A stretch of DNA of 64,000 bases from Petrimonas sp. IBARAKI (GTDB lineage: Bacteria > Bacteroidota > Bacteroidia > Bacteroidales > Dysgonomonadaceae): contig AP018040.2 of NCBI GenBank assembly GCA_002356435.2, positions 2,294,001 through 2,358,000 of the forward strand, given 5' to 3'. The notes beneath the pieces are model-generated. The model ran no database searches, had not been told where the DNA came from, and was given only the letters and a program-made list of their open reading frames with translations. This document shows, in pieces, positions 8,391 to 19,500 of the stretch. The translations under genes were made by a program, and so were the position numbers. Position 1 is the first letter of the stretch, and every line of letters begins with the position of its first letter.

Positions 8391-9560
8391 TTAATATTCA
8401 GTTAAAATTTTATCCATCTTTTCGCTTAAAGGTATCGCACCCTCTTCAGTGATCTTATATCCGGTTTCAATCCGGACTCCATTGAATTCAGGATGCCCAA
8501 AGAAACTAACATCCACGCAAACCATCATTCCTGGTTTTAAAACATCGGAGCTATTGGGTCCAAAGAAAGGTGATTCCGCTTCATGAAGACCAATGGTATG
8601 CACAAAAGGACAAACTAGATATTTTGACAGATTATGTTTTTCAAAATATTTTCTTGCCGGAGCATCAATCTCTTTCCCTGTCTTACCCAGTATAAGTTGT
8701 TCCCTGGTCAACCTGAATGCATCTTTCAGATAACGGATACAATCTAACTGAGAAGTACTGTATTCACCGCTCACCGGAATTACATCTCCCACTACACCCG
8801 CATATCCATTTACCTTGGGAGCGATTCCCAACATAACAAGTTCACCGTCCTGTAAAATCTTGGAACTTGCTGTGGGGACAACCGCATTGGAGCGTTTTCC
8901 ACTCCCTACAATCGTAGTGAATCCAAATCCACTGGCTCCACGGCTTCTTACCTCAAATTCGCCGACAGCAGCCACTTCAATTTCAGAAACTCCCGACGTT
9001 ATTTTATTTTTCATAGCGTCATAGGCATAATCTGCCAGTTTAAATGCAGCTTCGATTTGTAATCTTTCCCAAGGAGATTTAATATACCTCAATTGGACAT
9101 AATCAGAAGTAACGTCTACTAAATCAACGCCTTTAAACCCTTCTACAATTTGCATGTAGCCGCCTGCTGGCATCCGTTCCGCCCCGACAAGTCCCACCTT
9201 TTTAACGTTGCCTAATTCCGCATTTAACTCGGTAAACAATTGTGGAAAATCAATGATAGTGGCATTCGGATATTCTTCATCGGGAACCATAAAAACAGGG
9301 AAGTTACGCGTTTCAGTAATCATGCTGTCCAGCTTCGCAAACGGTTCGCTTTCGGGGCCACCTAATATAAGAGGATTCCCCGATCTTGGAATTAAAACCG
9401 CTCCACTTTCAAACTGAGGACACCATCCGGTTAAATACCAGCCATTGCCAATATTAAATTCATCGTAATACACTAAGACCACATCCAAATCTTTTGATTT
9501 CATGATCTCTTTCACCCGAGCAATCCTGGATTCGCTCTCCGCTTTATTCAAGTATGCCAT
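8391..9560 (-). CDS. M24 (creatinase/prolidase fold) family protein with altered metal site
   Basis: This is a pita-bread fold protein: N-terminal creatinase-like domain (about 10-160) and C-terminal M24 domain (about 165-380). Active M24 metallopeptidases carry five metal ligands (Asp, Asp, His, Glu, Glu). Here the first Asp position is Gly245 (in LGIAPKVNGY) and the second is probably Asp259. His321 is kept (FVHTIGLHE), the first Glu is replaced by Asp350 (VCVDVSF), and the last Glu is Glu365 (RIETGY). The metal site is therefore probably incomplete, as in creatinase, which is a metal-independent C-N hydrolase. In a glycan operon, amide or amidine hydrolysis seems more likely than peptidase work. 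Substrate unknown. Confidence 0.75.
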   Translation of the reverse strand: MAYLNKAESESRIARVKEIMKSKDLDVVLVYYDEFNIGNGWYLTGWCPQFESGAVLIPRSGNPLILGGPESEPFAKLDSMITETRNFPVFMVPDEEYPNATIIDFPQLFTELNAELGNVKKVGLVGAERMPAGGYMQIVEGFKGVDLVDVTSDYVQLRYIKSPWERLQIEAAFKLADYAYDAMKNKITSGVSEIEVAAVGEFEVRSRGASGFGFTTIVGSGKRSNAVVPTASSKILQDGELVMLGIAPKVNGYAGVVGDVIPVSGEYSTSQLDCIRYLKDAFRLTREQLILGKTGKEIDAPARKYFEKHNLSKYLVCPFVHTIGLHEAESPFFGPNSSDVLKPGMMVCVDVSFFGHPEFNGVRIETGYKITEEGAIPLSEKMDKILTEY

Positions 9561-9590
9561 AATAAAAAATTTATAAGATTATTATTTTGA

Positions 9591-12536
9591 TTATTTTATA
9601 TCGAGCGGTTTACCGTGTCCGATCACCGTAACCTGTACCCGTGTATTTACCTCTTTAGTACCGGTACATGAAAATGAAATTTTGTTATCTCCAGGTATTA
9701 AAGAAGGGAGTTTGCTTTCTAATGTAATCTCTTGTAGTAATTCACCTCTGGATCCGTATAACTTACAGTCGGTTGGAGAAAGGAGTTCAAGGTACATTCC
9801 TGATTCCATCTTTACCGGAATAATCAACTTTTCTCCATTCAAGGTAATTTCCGGGTTTTCAATCGTTAACGGAACCATAGGCAATGCTTTGACGGGACCT
9901 ATTAAACAACTGACTTCTTTTTTATTCGGAAGATTATTATACCATAATTGAAGTTTATCAATATTTTCAAACTGTATCGTATGCCTGTATGAATCATATA
10001 CATAAAAATGGGAATCATCAGGCCAAATATAATTGCTGATTTCCGACGATTCAACTTCGACTAATTCAAAATATTTCCATCCGGTAAAATCAACTTTTAT
10101 AAAGTGGTCTCCGTGTGCACCGTGCGAAATATGGATGGGACTTCTTAAACTAAGGTTGAGTAATTGTCCACTACCATCTCCTTTCACCCATACTCCCAAT
10201 CCTTGGTTGTTTTTAAGATCAAGTCCGGGAGTGAAAATTTTTTCCATATTTATATAAGTGCTTTCCCGGAGCAACTTTCCATCGTTGGTAGCAGAGAATT
10301 GACTACTCGAGTCTCCCTTTGGTGTTTTCTCCGGAGATGGTTTTATTAACCCAGAGACTCCATCGGCTGATGTTTGATAAGTAAAATCATCAGATGAGGA
10401 AAAATCAGCGAGAAGGATGCCGGAAGGGTCGTTGTATGATTTTACGGCCATCAAGGGTTCTATTCTCAATTTAATAGGTTGGGATTCAAAAGAATTGTTT
10501 ACTACCCAACTAACGGAAGGATGATCCAATCCCAAAACTTTGTGCTTTTCGTAAAAAGTCGGTTTAAAATTCCATTTGCCTGCTTCGTCCTGAAACAATG
10601 TATATTCTTTTCCCGCTTGACGCAAGAGTGCTCGCACAGAATCGTTAAAATAATTGGCACGGCGCAACTCTTCGTATTGTTTAAGAATCTCCGCATCCCT
10701 TTTAAACAATGGAAATTCTTGAAAAGTTTTTTCATCAACTCCACCCAATTGTGAGAACCCGGCGTTATTGCCGATCATTTTACATCCCAGATATTCGATG
10801 TCGTCAAAAAAAGTAGGTTCTATTTGAGGAGGTGCCCAGGTTTGATTACCCCACCATCCCAAATGCAGCGGTAACATAGTCTGACTCTTCTCTGCCGATG
10901 CATATTTATCAATCAAAGGAGAATGTCCACGCCACAAGCCATGTTCCCATTCATTTGATTTTATTTCTTTAGGAAGAAAATAACTTGGATTTTTTATTGA
11001 AGCCAGATGGATATCCAAGAATCTTTTATAGCCACGGACAGGACGATCCCATGCCTGATATCTTGATCGGTAATGCCACCAATGATGGGCCATAGAACTC
11101 ATCTCCATGCCGACGGGACGTTTCAGCTGCTTGGCTATTTCGAAAATGAATTTTGTACCATAATACCAGAAGTTTTCTTTGCCACCGAGTACGGCAGCGC
11201 CGTCTATGGCATCCAAATACAACCCGTCGAACTCGCAATCATTTACAATTTCAGCATGACGGTGCGCCATTTCTTTAAAAAGTTCGGTGTCAGGACCAGG
11301 AACGAATCTTCCGAAGCGTTCACTTAAATGAAAAGCAGTTTCGTCAATCTTATATGAGGCCGGTTTAGTTCCATTTGCTCCACGTTTCAATCCCGTAAAT
11401 TTATAAGGCGGTGCCTGTGTCACTCCACTGAAAGTCATCAATTCATCACCAATGCGAAGCGTAACACTGTTTTCAGTATGAAACCCGATTTCCGTAGAAA
11501 TATCAGCAGTTGATTCTTTTACAACGACTTCGGTTGCTATGTCATTTAATGGTTCAGCAAGAGTAAAAGTAGTGACATACCCTAAGTCTTTACTGGGTAC
11601 AGGAGTAACATATTTCGAACTTTTATCTATGAAGAAGGCATAAGTGTGAAATATGTGAGAAATACCTGCCTCATGTAAACGTTGATTGATTCGTTTAAAT
11701 GAAGCCCAACCATCCGGCCATTTTTGTTTGTTCAAATCAAATGTGCCAAATTCAAAAAAACCACCTCCCCCATGACTATCAATTTGCGTGAAACCCAATC
11801 TCTTGCATGTCTCAATCCATTCATCTACTGTTTCTTCAGATAATGTACCGAAATTCATCAAGTAGGAACCATAACCTTCTTTACCCATTTGCGCCCATGC
11901 GCCCCCTTGGTCAGAAAAGGGAATATCCTTGGCTCCTTCGATCACCTTTCGAATGGTTGGTAATATTTCTTGTTGAGGCACCCCTAGTAGGGCAACTTGT
12001 GCATTTTTCATACCAAAACGTTGATAACATGTAGCCCATAAATTATTTTGCAAAGCAGGTAATTGACGTACATGAGTAAATAAATTCAACGAAAGAGCAC
12101 AGGCAGCAAACGATTCGTCTGGCATCGCTTCCAGTTTTAGAGGTATGTTTAGGAATGTTAGTGATTCAGCACTTCCGGTAACATCAACCACGTTTAAAAT
12201 AACATGATCATTTACTGACTTGATCTGAATTTTGGCAACGACTTCGCTGTCACCAAAGCCGAGGTTTAATAAGCTATCTTCTAATGATACTGACTGCACA
12301 TTGTGTATTTCCCCATCCTGGACAATGTAGGCGCAATAAGATACTGTGTCTGAATAGAGATAATCAACCCGGTTCGTTTTGTCAATAAATTTCAGATTCC
12401 TGCCATTGTCAGCTATTTTATACTGAAAATTATCACTTTCTATAGTGATTATATTTTGACATGAAGTAAAAGAAACACAAATCAAAAAAGTACAAAATAG
12501 CAAAATATTAGTTTTATGTCTTTTGTTTAAAATCAT
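9591..12536 (-). CDS. Large lipoprotein with TIM-barrel glycosidase-like domain (paralogue 1)
   Basis: This is a surface or periplasmic lipoprotein (lipobox FTSC, Cys26) of 981 residues. Residues 30-200 look like a beta-sandwich and 230-600 like a (beta/alpha)8 barrel. The barrel has candidate acidic residues in FDGLYLDAIDG (436-446, Asp442) and GMEMS (476-480, Glu478), arranged like the nucleophile and acid/base strands of alpha-glycosidase barrels. A beta insertion with GDELMTFSGV lies at about 325-395. Residues 740-880 form a second beta-sandwich resembling a carbohydrate-binding module. I do not recognise an established GH family. A close paralogue lies at 24796-27648; more than half of the residues appear shared. 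This copy has roughly 35 extra residues (about 517-553) before LPLHLGWW. Confidence 0.8.
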   Translation of the reverse strand: MILNKRHKTNILLFCTFLICVSFTSCQNIITIESDNFQYKIADNGRNLKFIDKTNRVDYLYSDTVSYCAYIVQDGEIHNVQSVSLEDSLLNLGFGDSEVVAKIQIKSVNDHVILNVVDVTGSAESLTFLNIPLKLEAMPDESFAACALSLNLFTHVRQLPALQNNLWATCYQRFGMKNAQVALLGVPQQEILPTIRKVIEGAKDIPFSDQGGAWAQMGKEGYGSYLMNFGTLSEETVDEWIETCKRLGFTQIDSHGGGGFFEFGTFDLNKQKWPDGWASFKRINQRLHEAGISHIFHTYAFFIDKSSKYVTPVPSKDLGYVTTFTLAEPLNDIATEVVVKESTADISTEIGFHTENSVTLRIGDELMTFSGVTQAPPYKFTGLKRGANGTKPASYKIDETAFHLSERFGRFVPGPDTELFKEMAHRHAEIVNDCEFDGLYLDAIDGAAVLGGKENFWYYGTKFIFEIAKQLKRPVGMEMSSMAHHWWHYRSRYQAWDRPVRGYKRFLDIHLASIKNPSYFLPKEIKSNEWEHGLWRGHSPLIDKYASAEKSQTMLPLHLGWWGNQTWAPPQIEPTFFDDIEYLGCKMIGNNAGFSQLGGVDEKTFQEFPLFKRDAEILKQYEELRRANYFNDSVRALLRQAGKEYTLFQDEAGKWNFKPTFYEKHKVLGLDHPSVSWVVNNSFESQPIKLRIEPLMAVKSYNDPSGILLADFSSSDDFTYQTSADGVSGLIKPSPEKTPKGDSSSQFSATNDGKLLRESTYINMEKIFTPGLDLKNNQGLGVWVKGDGSGQLLNLSLRSPIHISHGAHGDHFIKVDFTGWKYFELVEVESSEISNYIWPDDSHFYVYDSYRHTIQFENIDKLQLWYNNLPNKKEVSCLIGPVKALPMVPLTIENPEITLNGEKLIIPVKMESGMYLELLSPTDCKLYGSRGELLQEITLESKLPSLIPGDNKISFSCTGTKEVNTRVQVTVIGHGKPLDIK

Positions 12537-12553
12537 TTTTCTAAAAATTAATA

Positions 12554-14929
12554 TTATTTAAAATTAATCAGAAGCATCGAAAAATCCTTCAACTCTTCAA
12601 TTGAAATGTCTACTTTCCCTTTTTCTTGCTCATATTTGATTGCTTGACCTGTCGCAACATCTGTTATGGAAACGATTTGTTCCGGTATTTCCAGTGTCAC
12701 ATTTATATTGTACGCAATCAATCCCCGTTCATTATCAGAAATATTATTTAGAGTTAGCTGATAACGTTTATTATCTGAATCCCGGAAAACAATTGATTCC
12801 AACCACCTCGGTGCATTTGTTGATAATCTTGGTGAGTATAAGCGTCCTATCAGTGAAGCAAATGTTTGTTGTTGTGGACGTAATATCTCTTTTTCTAAAG
12901 GAGCAGCAATGTACATTGCCTGTCCCTTCCCATATGAATTGAGTGTCACTGATGGATGTTCAGAAGGATAAGCTGGGGGATTGCTTATTGCTGAACCAAA
13001 CTTATATATCTCGCCACTAGAAGAATACGGCAATGTAATTGTAGCAAGTGTCTTGATACCCGGATCAGTTTTTACAATAATTTGAGGTCCAGTAAGTGCT
13101 AATGGATATTTTGCATCATTTTCTTTAAAATGGACCTGACCTTCAACAGTGGGTGCAATATAGGTACGGTTCTCTTCCGTTTTACCCTTGTAGTGGACGC
13201 CCAGGACGTCACTTAATGCGAAATCCACTAGCCGGTTGCCTTCCATGTTATTCATACCACTCTCACCGGTAACAACGAGGTTCCCTCCTTCTGAGACATA
13301 TCGTCTAAACGCACGAATCTCATCATCAGATAACACGTACTGGTTGGGAAGTACAATGACCGAATAACGATTTAAGTTGTCAAGTTGTGGCTCTCCAATA
13401 AAATCATAGAGTATATTATTTCTCACCATCATACCTCCAATATTCTGCATATCCCGCACTATTGAGAAATAACTACTTGCACTCCTCATCGGCACCCCGT
13501 TCTGTGCCGGATTGTAAGCAGAAGCAAAATTTAAATAGAATCCCACATCTGATATCATTTCAGCATCTGGGTTTATAGCACGTTGATAGATACTTACCTG
13601 ATCCTTTATACGCCCCATTCGACGATAGAAATCCCTATCTATCGTGCCTATCGGGTCAATTGCATCGATGAAGGTAAAAGCTGCATTATGAGCATACGCA
13701 CCTAACACGCTTGACCGCAATTCCTCATCCGTTTTTGTTGTAGTGTGAAATTCTAGATTATAACAACGAGATGTCATGAACTCTATCGGGCGATTTCGTG
13801 TAAGGTTGTTTAGATACTTACATATTACCGAATATTGCATAGGTTGGCCATAAAAATCACCGGCAAGGTAATCGCTGCGATTAAGGAACGACTGAGTTAC
13901 ACCACCTCCCCAACCAGACAACAGGGAAGTAGTCTGAAATGCGAGAGTTAAATTCGGATTAATGTTGTGGGCGGCATCTTGAATCATCTGTGCAAATTCA
14001 TCAAACCAGCGCTCTCTACTTCTTACGAAATCTACCCATTTAGGATCGTCCCAATTAATGACTTTAGGTATTTCTCGACCTGTCTCTGCTAGATATTTAT
14101 CGCGACAACTTCCACAGTAACACACTGTACCAAAATAGCCGATCATATCAATCCACAGGCCATCACAATCAAAACTTTTACTTAAATCCGTAATTTGTTC
14201 GCTCACAAAGCTACGATAGCCTTCATTATTCATACAGCATTGACCAAAACGAGAGAAGCTTCCATCTGCATTTTCAGTAGTGGAGCGGCCATCGGCCTTA
14301 ATCATGCGCCACGAAGGGTATGTATCGTATGCCCAACGGTTCCAAATGTTAAAATAAACGATAACTTTTATACCTTGTTTGTGAAGCGCATTGATCGTTT
14401 CGGAATTAATATCACGACCTTTCAACCCTTTGTGCATATGTCCCACTTTAGTAGGCCAAAAACACATCCCAAGACAGTTGCCAGCATAGATAATCGAAGC
14501 GTCAACCTTTGCATCAACCATTGACTGTGCATACTCCTCAGGGGAAAATTCACTTAAGAATTCAGGATTCCAATCCGGAATATGCATATCTATGAGATTA
14601 CGCCATGTTGATGTTTTATACCACAAATTATCCTTTTCCGGCACGGGTTGATGAGAAGCAGACACTTCATCTAAAATAATATCAGTCCGGGTTAGAGGAT
14701 GTTGGCTTGGCCTAAAGCTTGAAGCGTGATGTTTCTTGAAAGTATCGTTTATTCTTTTTACTTTCAAATTGGGTTGATTATATATGCCAGAGAAAACATC
14801 TTTAACCACAAAAGATTGTTGTACACTTTGACCGTTAACATCTTCAAAGAAATCCCCAGCTGTAGTATTTGATATTGGTAATATTATCAAAGATATCAAC
14901 AAACATATCAATTTACAATAATGACTCAT
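12554..14929 (-). CDS. Exported GHL6-like glycoside hydrolase with beta-galactosidase trimerisation-like domain
   Basis: A signal peptide (residues 1-24) targets this 791-residue protein out of the cytoplasm. Residues 110-450 form a TIM-barrel of the hypothetical glycosyl hydrolase 6 (GHL6) type. DGLWIDMIG is at 256-264 (Asp261), followed by the clustered cysteines CYCGSC characteristic of that group. Residues about 480-700 resemble the GH42 trimerisation domain (a glutamine-amidotransferase-like fold), visible as VIVLPNQYVLSDDEIRAF followed by a GGNLVVTGE stretch. The protein ends with a small beta domain. It is the first enzyme gene after susD, 101 bp downstream with a large hairpin between them, and 18 bp ahead of the 981-residue lipoprotein gene. 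Family assignment is by pattern; activity unknown. Confidence 0.72.
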   Translation of the reverse strand: MSHYCKLICLLISLIILPISNTTAGDFFEDVNGQSVQQSFVVKDVFSGIYNQPNLKVKRINDTFKKHHASSFRPSQHPLTRTDIILDEVSASHQPVPEKDNLWYKTSTWRNLIDMHIPDWNPEFLSEFSPEEYAQSMVDAKVDASIIYAGNCLGMCFWPTKVGHMHKGLKGRDINSETINALHKQGIKVIVYFNIWNRWAYDTYPSWRMIKADGRSTTENADGSFSRFGQCCMNNEGYRSFVSEQITDLSKSFDCDGLWIDMIGYFGTVCYCGSCRDKYLAETGREIPKVINWDDPKWVDFVRSRERWFDEFAQMIQDAAHNINPNLTLAFQTTSLLSGWGGGVTQSFLNRSDYLAGDFYGQPMQYSVICKYLNNLTRNRPIEFMTSRCYNLEFHTTTKTDEELRSSVLGAYAHNAAFTFIDAIDPIGTIDRDFYRRMGRIKDQVSIYQRAINPDAEMISDVGFYLNFASAYNPAQNGVPMRSASSYFSIVRDMQNIGGMMVRNNILYDFIGEPQLDNLNRYSVIVLPNQYVLSDDEIRAFRRYVSEGGNLVVTGESGMNNMEGNRLVDFALSDVLGVHYKGKTEENRTYIAPTVEGQVHFKENDAKYPLALTGPQIIVKTDPGIKTLATITLPYSSSGEIYKFGSAISNPPAYPSEHPSVTLNSYGKGQAMYIAAPLEKEILRPQQQTFASLIGRLYSPRLSTNAPRWLESIVFRDSDNKRYQLTLNNISDNERGLIAYNINVTLEIPEQIVSITDVATGQAIKYEQEKGKVDISIEELKDFSMLLINFK

Positions 14930-14961
14930 AATATTTTATTTTAATTCCCAATAAATCTACA

Positions 14962-15021
14962 AATTACTCTATTAGATTTCAGACTCTTATTGATGAAAAA
15001 CTGAAATCTAATAGAGTAATT
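14962..15021 (-). terminator. 21-bp perfect stem-loop between susD and the enzyme genes
   Basis: The arms 14962-14982 and 15001-15021 are exact reverse complements, with an 18-base loop. On the transcript the hairpin follows the susD stop by about 9 bases and is followed by only a weak U-run (UGUAGAUUU). It is therefore more likely a partial terminator or an mRNA-processing/stability element than a full stop. Such an element would allow much more SusC/SusD than enzyme to be made from one operon. Confidence 0.75.
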
Positions 15022-15029
15022 AGGGATAA

Positions 15030-16568
15030 TTAATATCCTGGATTCTGTTGTAAATCAGGATTCACCTGTGTTTCTCTGTAAGGTATCGGATAAATCAACC
15101 TGTTTTCAGTTATATTATATGAATTCTCTGGTAAAAAATCATATTTTTGTTTCATTTTTTGCCCATATTCAGTCATGATTCCAATTACTTTGCCTGTTCT
15201 TATTAAATCTGTCCATCGATGATTTTCAAATGCCAATTCATGACGTCTTTCATTCAATACATCGTCCAGGGTCACTTCAGTCAGGTTAGAAAGTCCTGCC
15301 CTATTCCTTACTCTGTTTACTAATGGAAGAGCTTCACTTGCTTTTCCTTGTTGTACTAAATTTTCTGCTAGCAACAATAATGCATCAGCGAAACGAAATA
15401 CAGGCCAATTCTCACCGGTATTATTTGGCCTACTATATGGCCCGTGAATAAATTTAGAAATGTATGGATAATAAACCTTATCCGGTTCCGGAACATATTT
15501 ACCCACATCTTTTATCGCAAGAATAACGACCGGATCAAAATAAGGATCTCCTCCGTTTAAAGTACCTTCTATAATTTTAATCGATGCTGGTAATCTTAAA
15601 TCTCCTTCTTCATAAGAATCAATGAATTCCTGATTAGGTACATTCCATCCTCCCGGAGTTACGTTATTTACAGCCAATCCTGTTATTATAGCAGTATTCG
15701 CAGTTTTAGGCATCATATAATATACGAAATTACTCTCTTGTCCATCAGGACCTTCTCTAAATTGAATCTCAAAAATTGATTCTTTGTGATTTTTATTAAC
15801 AGAACTAAATACGTCAGCATAATTATCTAAAAGATCGTAGTTCATTTTTAGAATATCACGCAGCTCACTTTCTGCTAAAGAATATTCTCTTTGTGTCTTA
15901 GACATGTATGCCTTAGCCAACAACATTTTTGCTGCTCCTGCGGTTGCTCTTCCTGATTGAGGAAAAGAAGTAACTGATGGCAGATTAGGAATAGCACTCT
16001 TTAAATCGGTTATTATTTGATTATAAACCTCATCTGCAGAGGATCTTGATTTATACGAAGTTTTTTCGTCAATAACTTCTTCAAGGTATAAAGGCACCCC
16101 TCCGTAGTGTGTAACTAAATCAAAATAATAAAACGCTCTTAGAAATAGAGTTTCGCCCGAAATCTTTTGTTTAAATTGATCACTTAAATCTGCCGTTTGA
16201 AGTCGAGATAAAATGGTATTGGTTCTTGAAATACCCGTATAATCACTGTAATACCTATTATTTACAGCTGTTGTTTGTGATTGATCCGTCCATTGAATAA
16301 TATCTTCTACCCAGTTAGCCGGCCCACGGTCGGGTGCATAATAACGAAAAAATGTATTATCAGCTCTCATTTCATCCATATACATTCCAGGATAAACAAT
16401 GGATCGTAAAGGTGTATAAGCTGCAACAAGGGCCAAATCAAAATGAGATTCAGTCTTATAAAAAATACCTGAGGTTATAGATGTTTCAGGAGATATTTTA
16501 AGAAATTCGTCACTGCATGAGTTCAATAGAACTATCCCGATCAAATAAAATATTATATTTTTTTTCAT
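15030..16568 (-). CDS. SusD/RagB-family glycan-binding lipoprotein (pair 1)
   Basis: This outer-membrane lipoprotein forms the lid of a SusC channel and binds the glycan. The lipobox ends at Cys18 (LLNSC) and the mature N-terminus begins CSDEFLKISPET, a typical SusD start. TPR-like helices fill the middle (for example AKMLLAKAYMS and a later FADALLLLAENLVQQGK stretch). The protein ends with the classic RHELAFENHRWTDLIRTG region and a YPIPYRETQVNPDLQQNPGY tail. At 512 residues it is normal in size. Its susC partner is encoded 12 bp upstream. The bound sugar cannot be read from the sequence. Confidence 0.95.
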   Translation of the reverse strand: MKKNIIFYLIGIVLLNSCSDEFLKISPETSITSGIFYKTESHFDLALVAAYTPLRSIVYPGMYMDEMRADNTFFRYYAPDRGPANWVEDIIQWTDQSQTTAVNNRYYSDYTGISRTNTILSRLQTADLSDQFKQKISGETLFLRAFYYFDLVTHYGGVPLYLEEVIDEKTSYKSRSSADEVYNQIITDLKSAIPNLPSVTSFPQSGRATAGAAKMLLAKAYMSKTQREYSLAESELRDILKMNYDLLDNYADVFSSVNKNHKESIFEIQFREGPDGQESNFVYYMMPKTANTAIITGLAVNNVTPGGWNVPNQEFIDSYEEGDLRLPASIKIIEGTLNGGDPYFDPVVILAIKDVGKYVPEPDKVYYPYISKFIHGPYSRPNNTGENWPVFRFADALLLLAENLVQQGKASEALPLVNRVRNRAGLSNLTEVTLDDVLNERRHELAFENHRWTDLIRTGKVIGIMTEYGQKMKQKYDFLPENSYNITENRLIYPIPYRETQVNPDLQQNPGY

Positions 16569-16580
16569 AATTTTTATTTT

Positions 16581-19500
16581 TTAAAAAGTTATGTCTGCTC
16601 CAATAGTAAATGTTCTCGGAATAGGATATGGAGCAAAATCTCTTCCTTCGTTAAGCCCATCTAGACCGTATTGACTAGCTTCAGGATTCGGGCCAGGATA
16701 ACTTGTAATCATAAAAGCATTTTGAGCACTAATGTACACTCTAGCACTTTTAAATATGTTTTTAAAAGGAAATGTATACCCCAGGGCTATGTTCTTTCCT
16801 GATAGAAAAGATCCATCAAAAATTTGTCTTGAATTGTTAAAACGATGAAGCGGATTTGAATTACTCCTTGGCAAATCACCCTTTCCAGGATTATCAACCG
16901 ATCTCCATCTATCTAAAGCAGCAGGTGTTACGTTAAAAACTCCATCGATATTTTCTATCGATAACATATCACCTTTGAAAACATCACCACCGAATCTACC
17001 AATCAAGCCAATACTAAGGTCGAAATTCTTGTATGAAAAGTTATTGGTAAGACCATAAACGAATTTAGGATTAGGATCGCCAATAAAAGTTTTATCATAC
17101 TGCGGATCAATAAGTCCATCAGGTACACCATCAGGTCCACTAATATCTTTAAGCCTTACTGAACCTACATCAGAACCTCCATAAACAGTAATGTGAGGCC
17201 CTTCTGCTAATTCAGCTTCATTCATAAAAACGCCTTCATAAACATAACCGTAAAACTGACCGATGGGATGTCCAACTTCAGTTCTGTTAAAATCAACATT
17301 TTCTTGGTAACCTCCGATAGGTTTATCTTCTGTACCCAGTTTTTTAACCATGTTTCGATCAAGTCCGAATGTTAGCTGAGTATCCCATTTAAATTCTTTC
17401 ACGAAATTTCTGGTCTCCAAGCTGAATTCATGTCCCCAAAAATCAAATTCTCCAATATTAGATTGGATACTCCCAAAACCAGAAGCATTTGGAATTTCAA
17501 CAGCATATAATAACCCATTGGTTGTTTTCCAGTAATAATCGTACATAAAAAAGATTCGATCATTAAAAAGGCCTAGATCAAAACCAAGATCATTCTGAAC
17601 AGTTGTTTCCCATGTCAACGAAGAATTTCCTAAATTGGAAATTGCCTTCCCTGATACTACAGCGTCGCTAAATACATAATTAGCATCACCCACGGAACTT
17701 ATATGCGAATAATTTCCGATATTATAGTTACCTACTTTACCGGTGCTTGCCCGTAATTTTAAGAAACTTATGCTAGACTCATATTTTTGCATAAAATCTT
17801 CTTCCGATATTATCCATCCAATTGAAGCTGAAGGAAATACACCGTATTTTTTGCTATCACCAAATCTAGACGAACCATCCCGTCTTATTGCCAAAGAAGT
17901 TAAATATTTTCCTTTGTAATTATAATTTAACCTTCCCAAAGCTGAAACAAGTGAATATTCCGATGTTCCTACATTTCCAACCCTGGTTTTGGCAACATTA
18001 ATCCATGGAATTTCATCATCTGGGAAAAGAGATCCAGTGATAGTACTACTCTCACTTCTAACACGTTGAGCGGAATATCCCAACAATATATCAAAATTAT
18101 GAACTTCATTAATACTTTTAGTATAATTGAGAGTATTTTCTAATTGCCAATTTATACTATTCGAAGTATTGTACGAACCGGTAGCAGGGTTTGGAGGAGA
18201 TTGAAACATTGCTCCCTGAGCAGTAGAAGGACTCCAATAACGATTTTTATAATTTCCTAGATCAACATCCGTTCTTAATTTATAAGTTAATCCGTCAATT
18301 ATTTTATATTCGCCGAAAAAGTTTGCCAAAAGATTCGTTGTCTGTGCAGGATTTTCCCGTTCAGTTAGTACTCTATACCAGTTAGGATTAGGAAACATTC
18401 CAGGAGAAGAAAATCCAACGGGAAGAGTTCCGTCAGGATTTTTATATTCCAGTGTAGGGTCCATTATGTAAGCAGATGACATGAAACTCCAATATGCAGG
18501 TGCAAAACTCTGATTATCGGTATTTAAATAGTTCACAGCCAAATTTAGTCCAAAAGTTAATTTATCTGAGATATTAAATATATTATTAGATCTTGCAGTA
18601 ATTCTTTCAGCCATTGTATTAAGAAGAATTCCCTGATTATTATTATAGCTCAAATTAAGGTTGGATTTAACTTTTTCTGTTCCACTGGATATAGATAAGT
18701 TGTAATTTTGAATTGTCGCGTTTGGATTTAATAAGATTTCAAACCAATCAGTCCCATCATTCGGACCATACTGCTCCGGGTTTTTATATCTTTCAGGTAC
18801 TTCAATCCCCTGATCAGAATACCATTCATTCTTATATTGGGCAAATTGTCTGGCATTCATTACATCCGGTCTCCCTCGCTGAGGTACTTTTTGAGTGCCT
18901 CCATATACACTAAATTTGACTTCAGTCTTTCCCAGTTTTGCTTGTTTGGTTGTTATAAGAACAACACCATTAGCTGCTCGAGAACCATATAAGGATGAAG
19001 CAGACGCATCTTTTAAAACTGAAATCGTTTCGATTTCATCTGGATTTAAGGCATCTAAACCAGTGCTGGAAGGGAATCCGTCAATAACGACTAATGGGGA
19101 GTTTCCGGCATTGATAGAAGCCTGCCCACGAATTCTAAAAGACATTCCTCGTCCAGGTATTCCCTCAGTCTGATATATCCTTACCCCGGGTAATTTACCT
19201 TGTAAACGTTGCCCAAGCTGTCCGATGGGTGACTTCTCCAAATCACTAGACCTAACAGAACTAATTGAACCCGTTAACTCCGTTTTCTTTTGTGTACCAT
19301 AAGCTACAACAACAACATCCTCTAACAATTGTGTATCTTCCGTTAAGATGACATTTATTGTTTTTCTGTTACTAACATTGACTTCCTCAACTTTCATTCC
19401 GATGTAACGGAATTGCAGAATAGCATTAGGATTAACATTATTAATCACATAATTACCATTGTTATCGGTAATCGTTCCATGTGCAGCATCATCTTTTACT

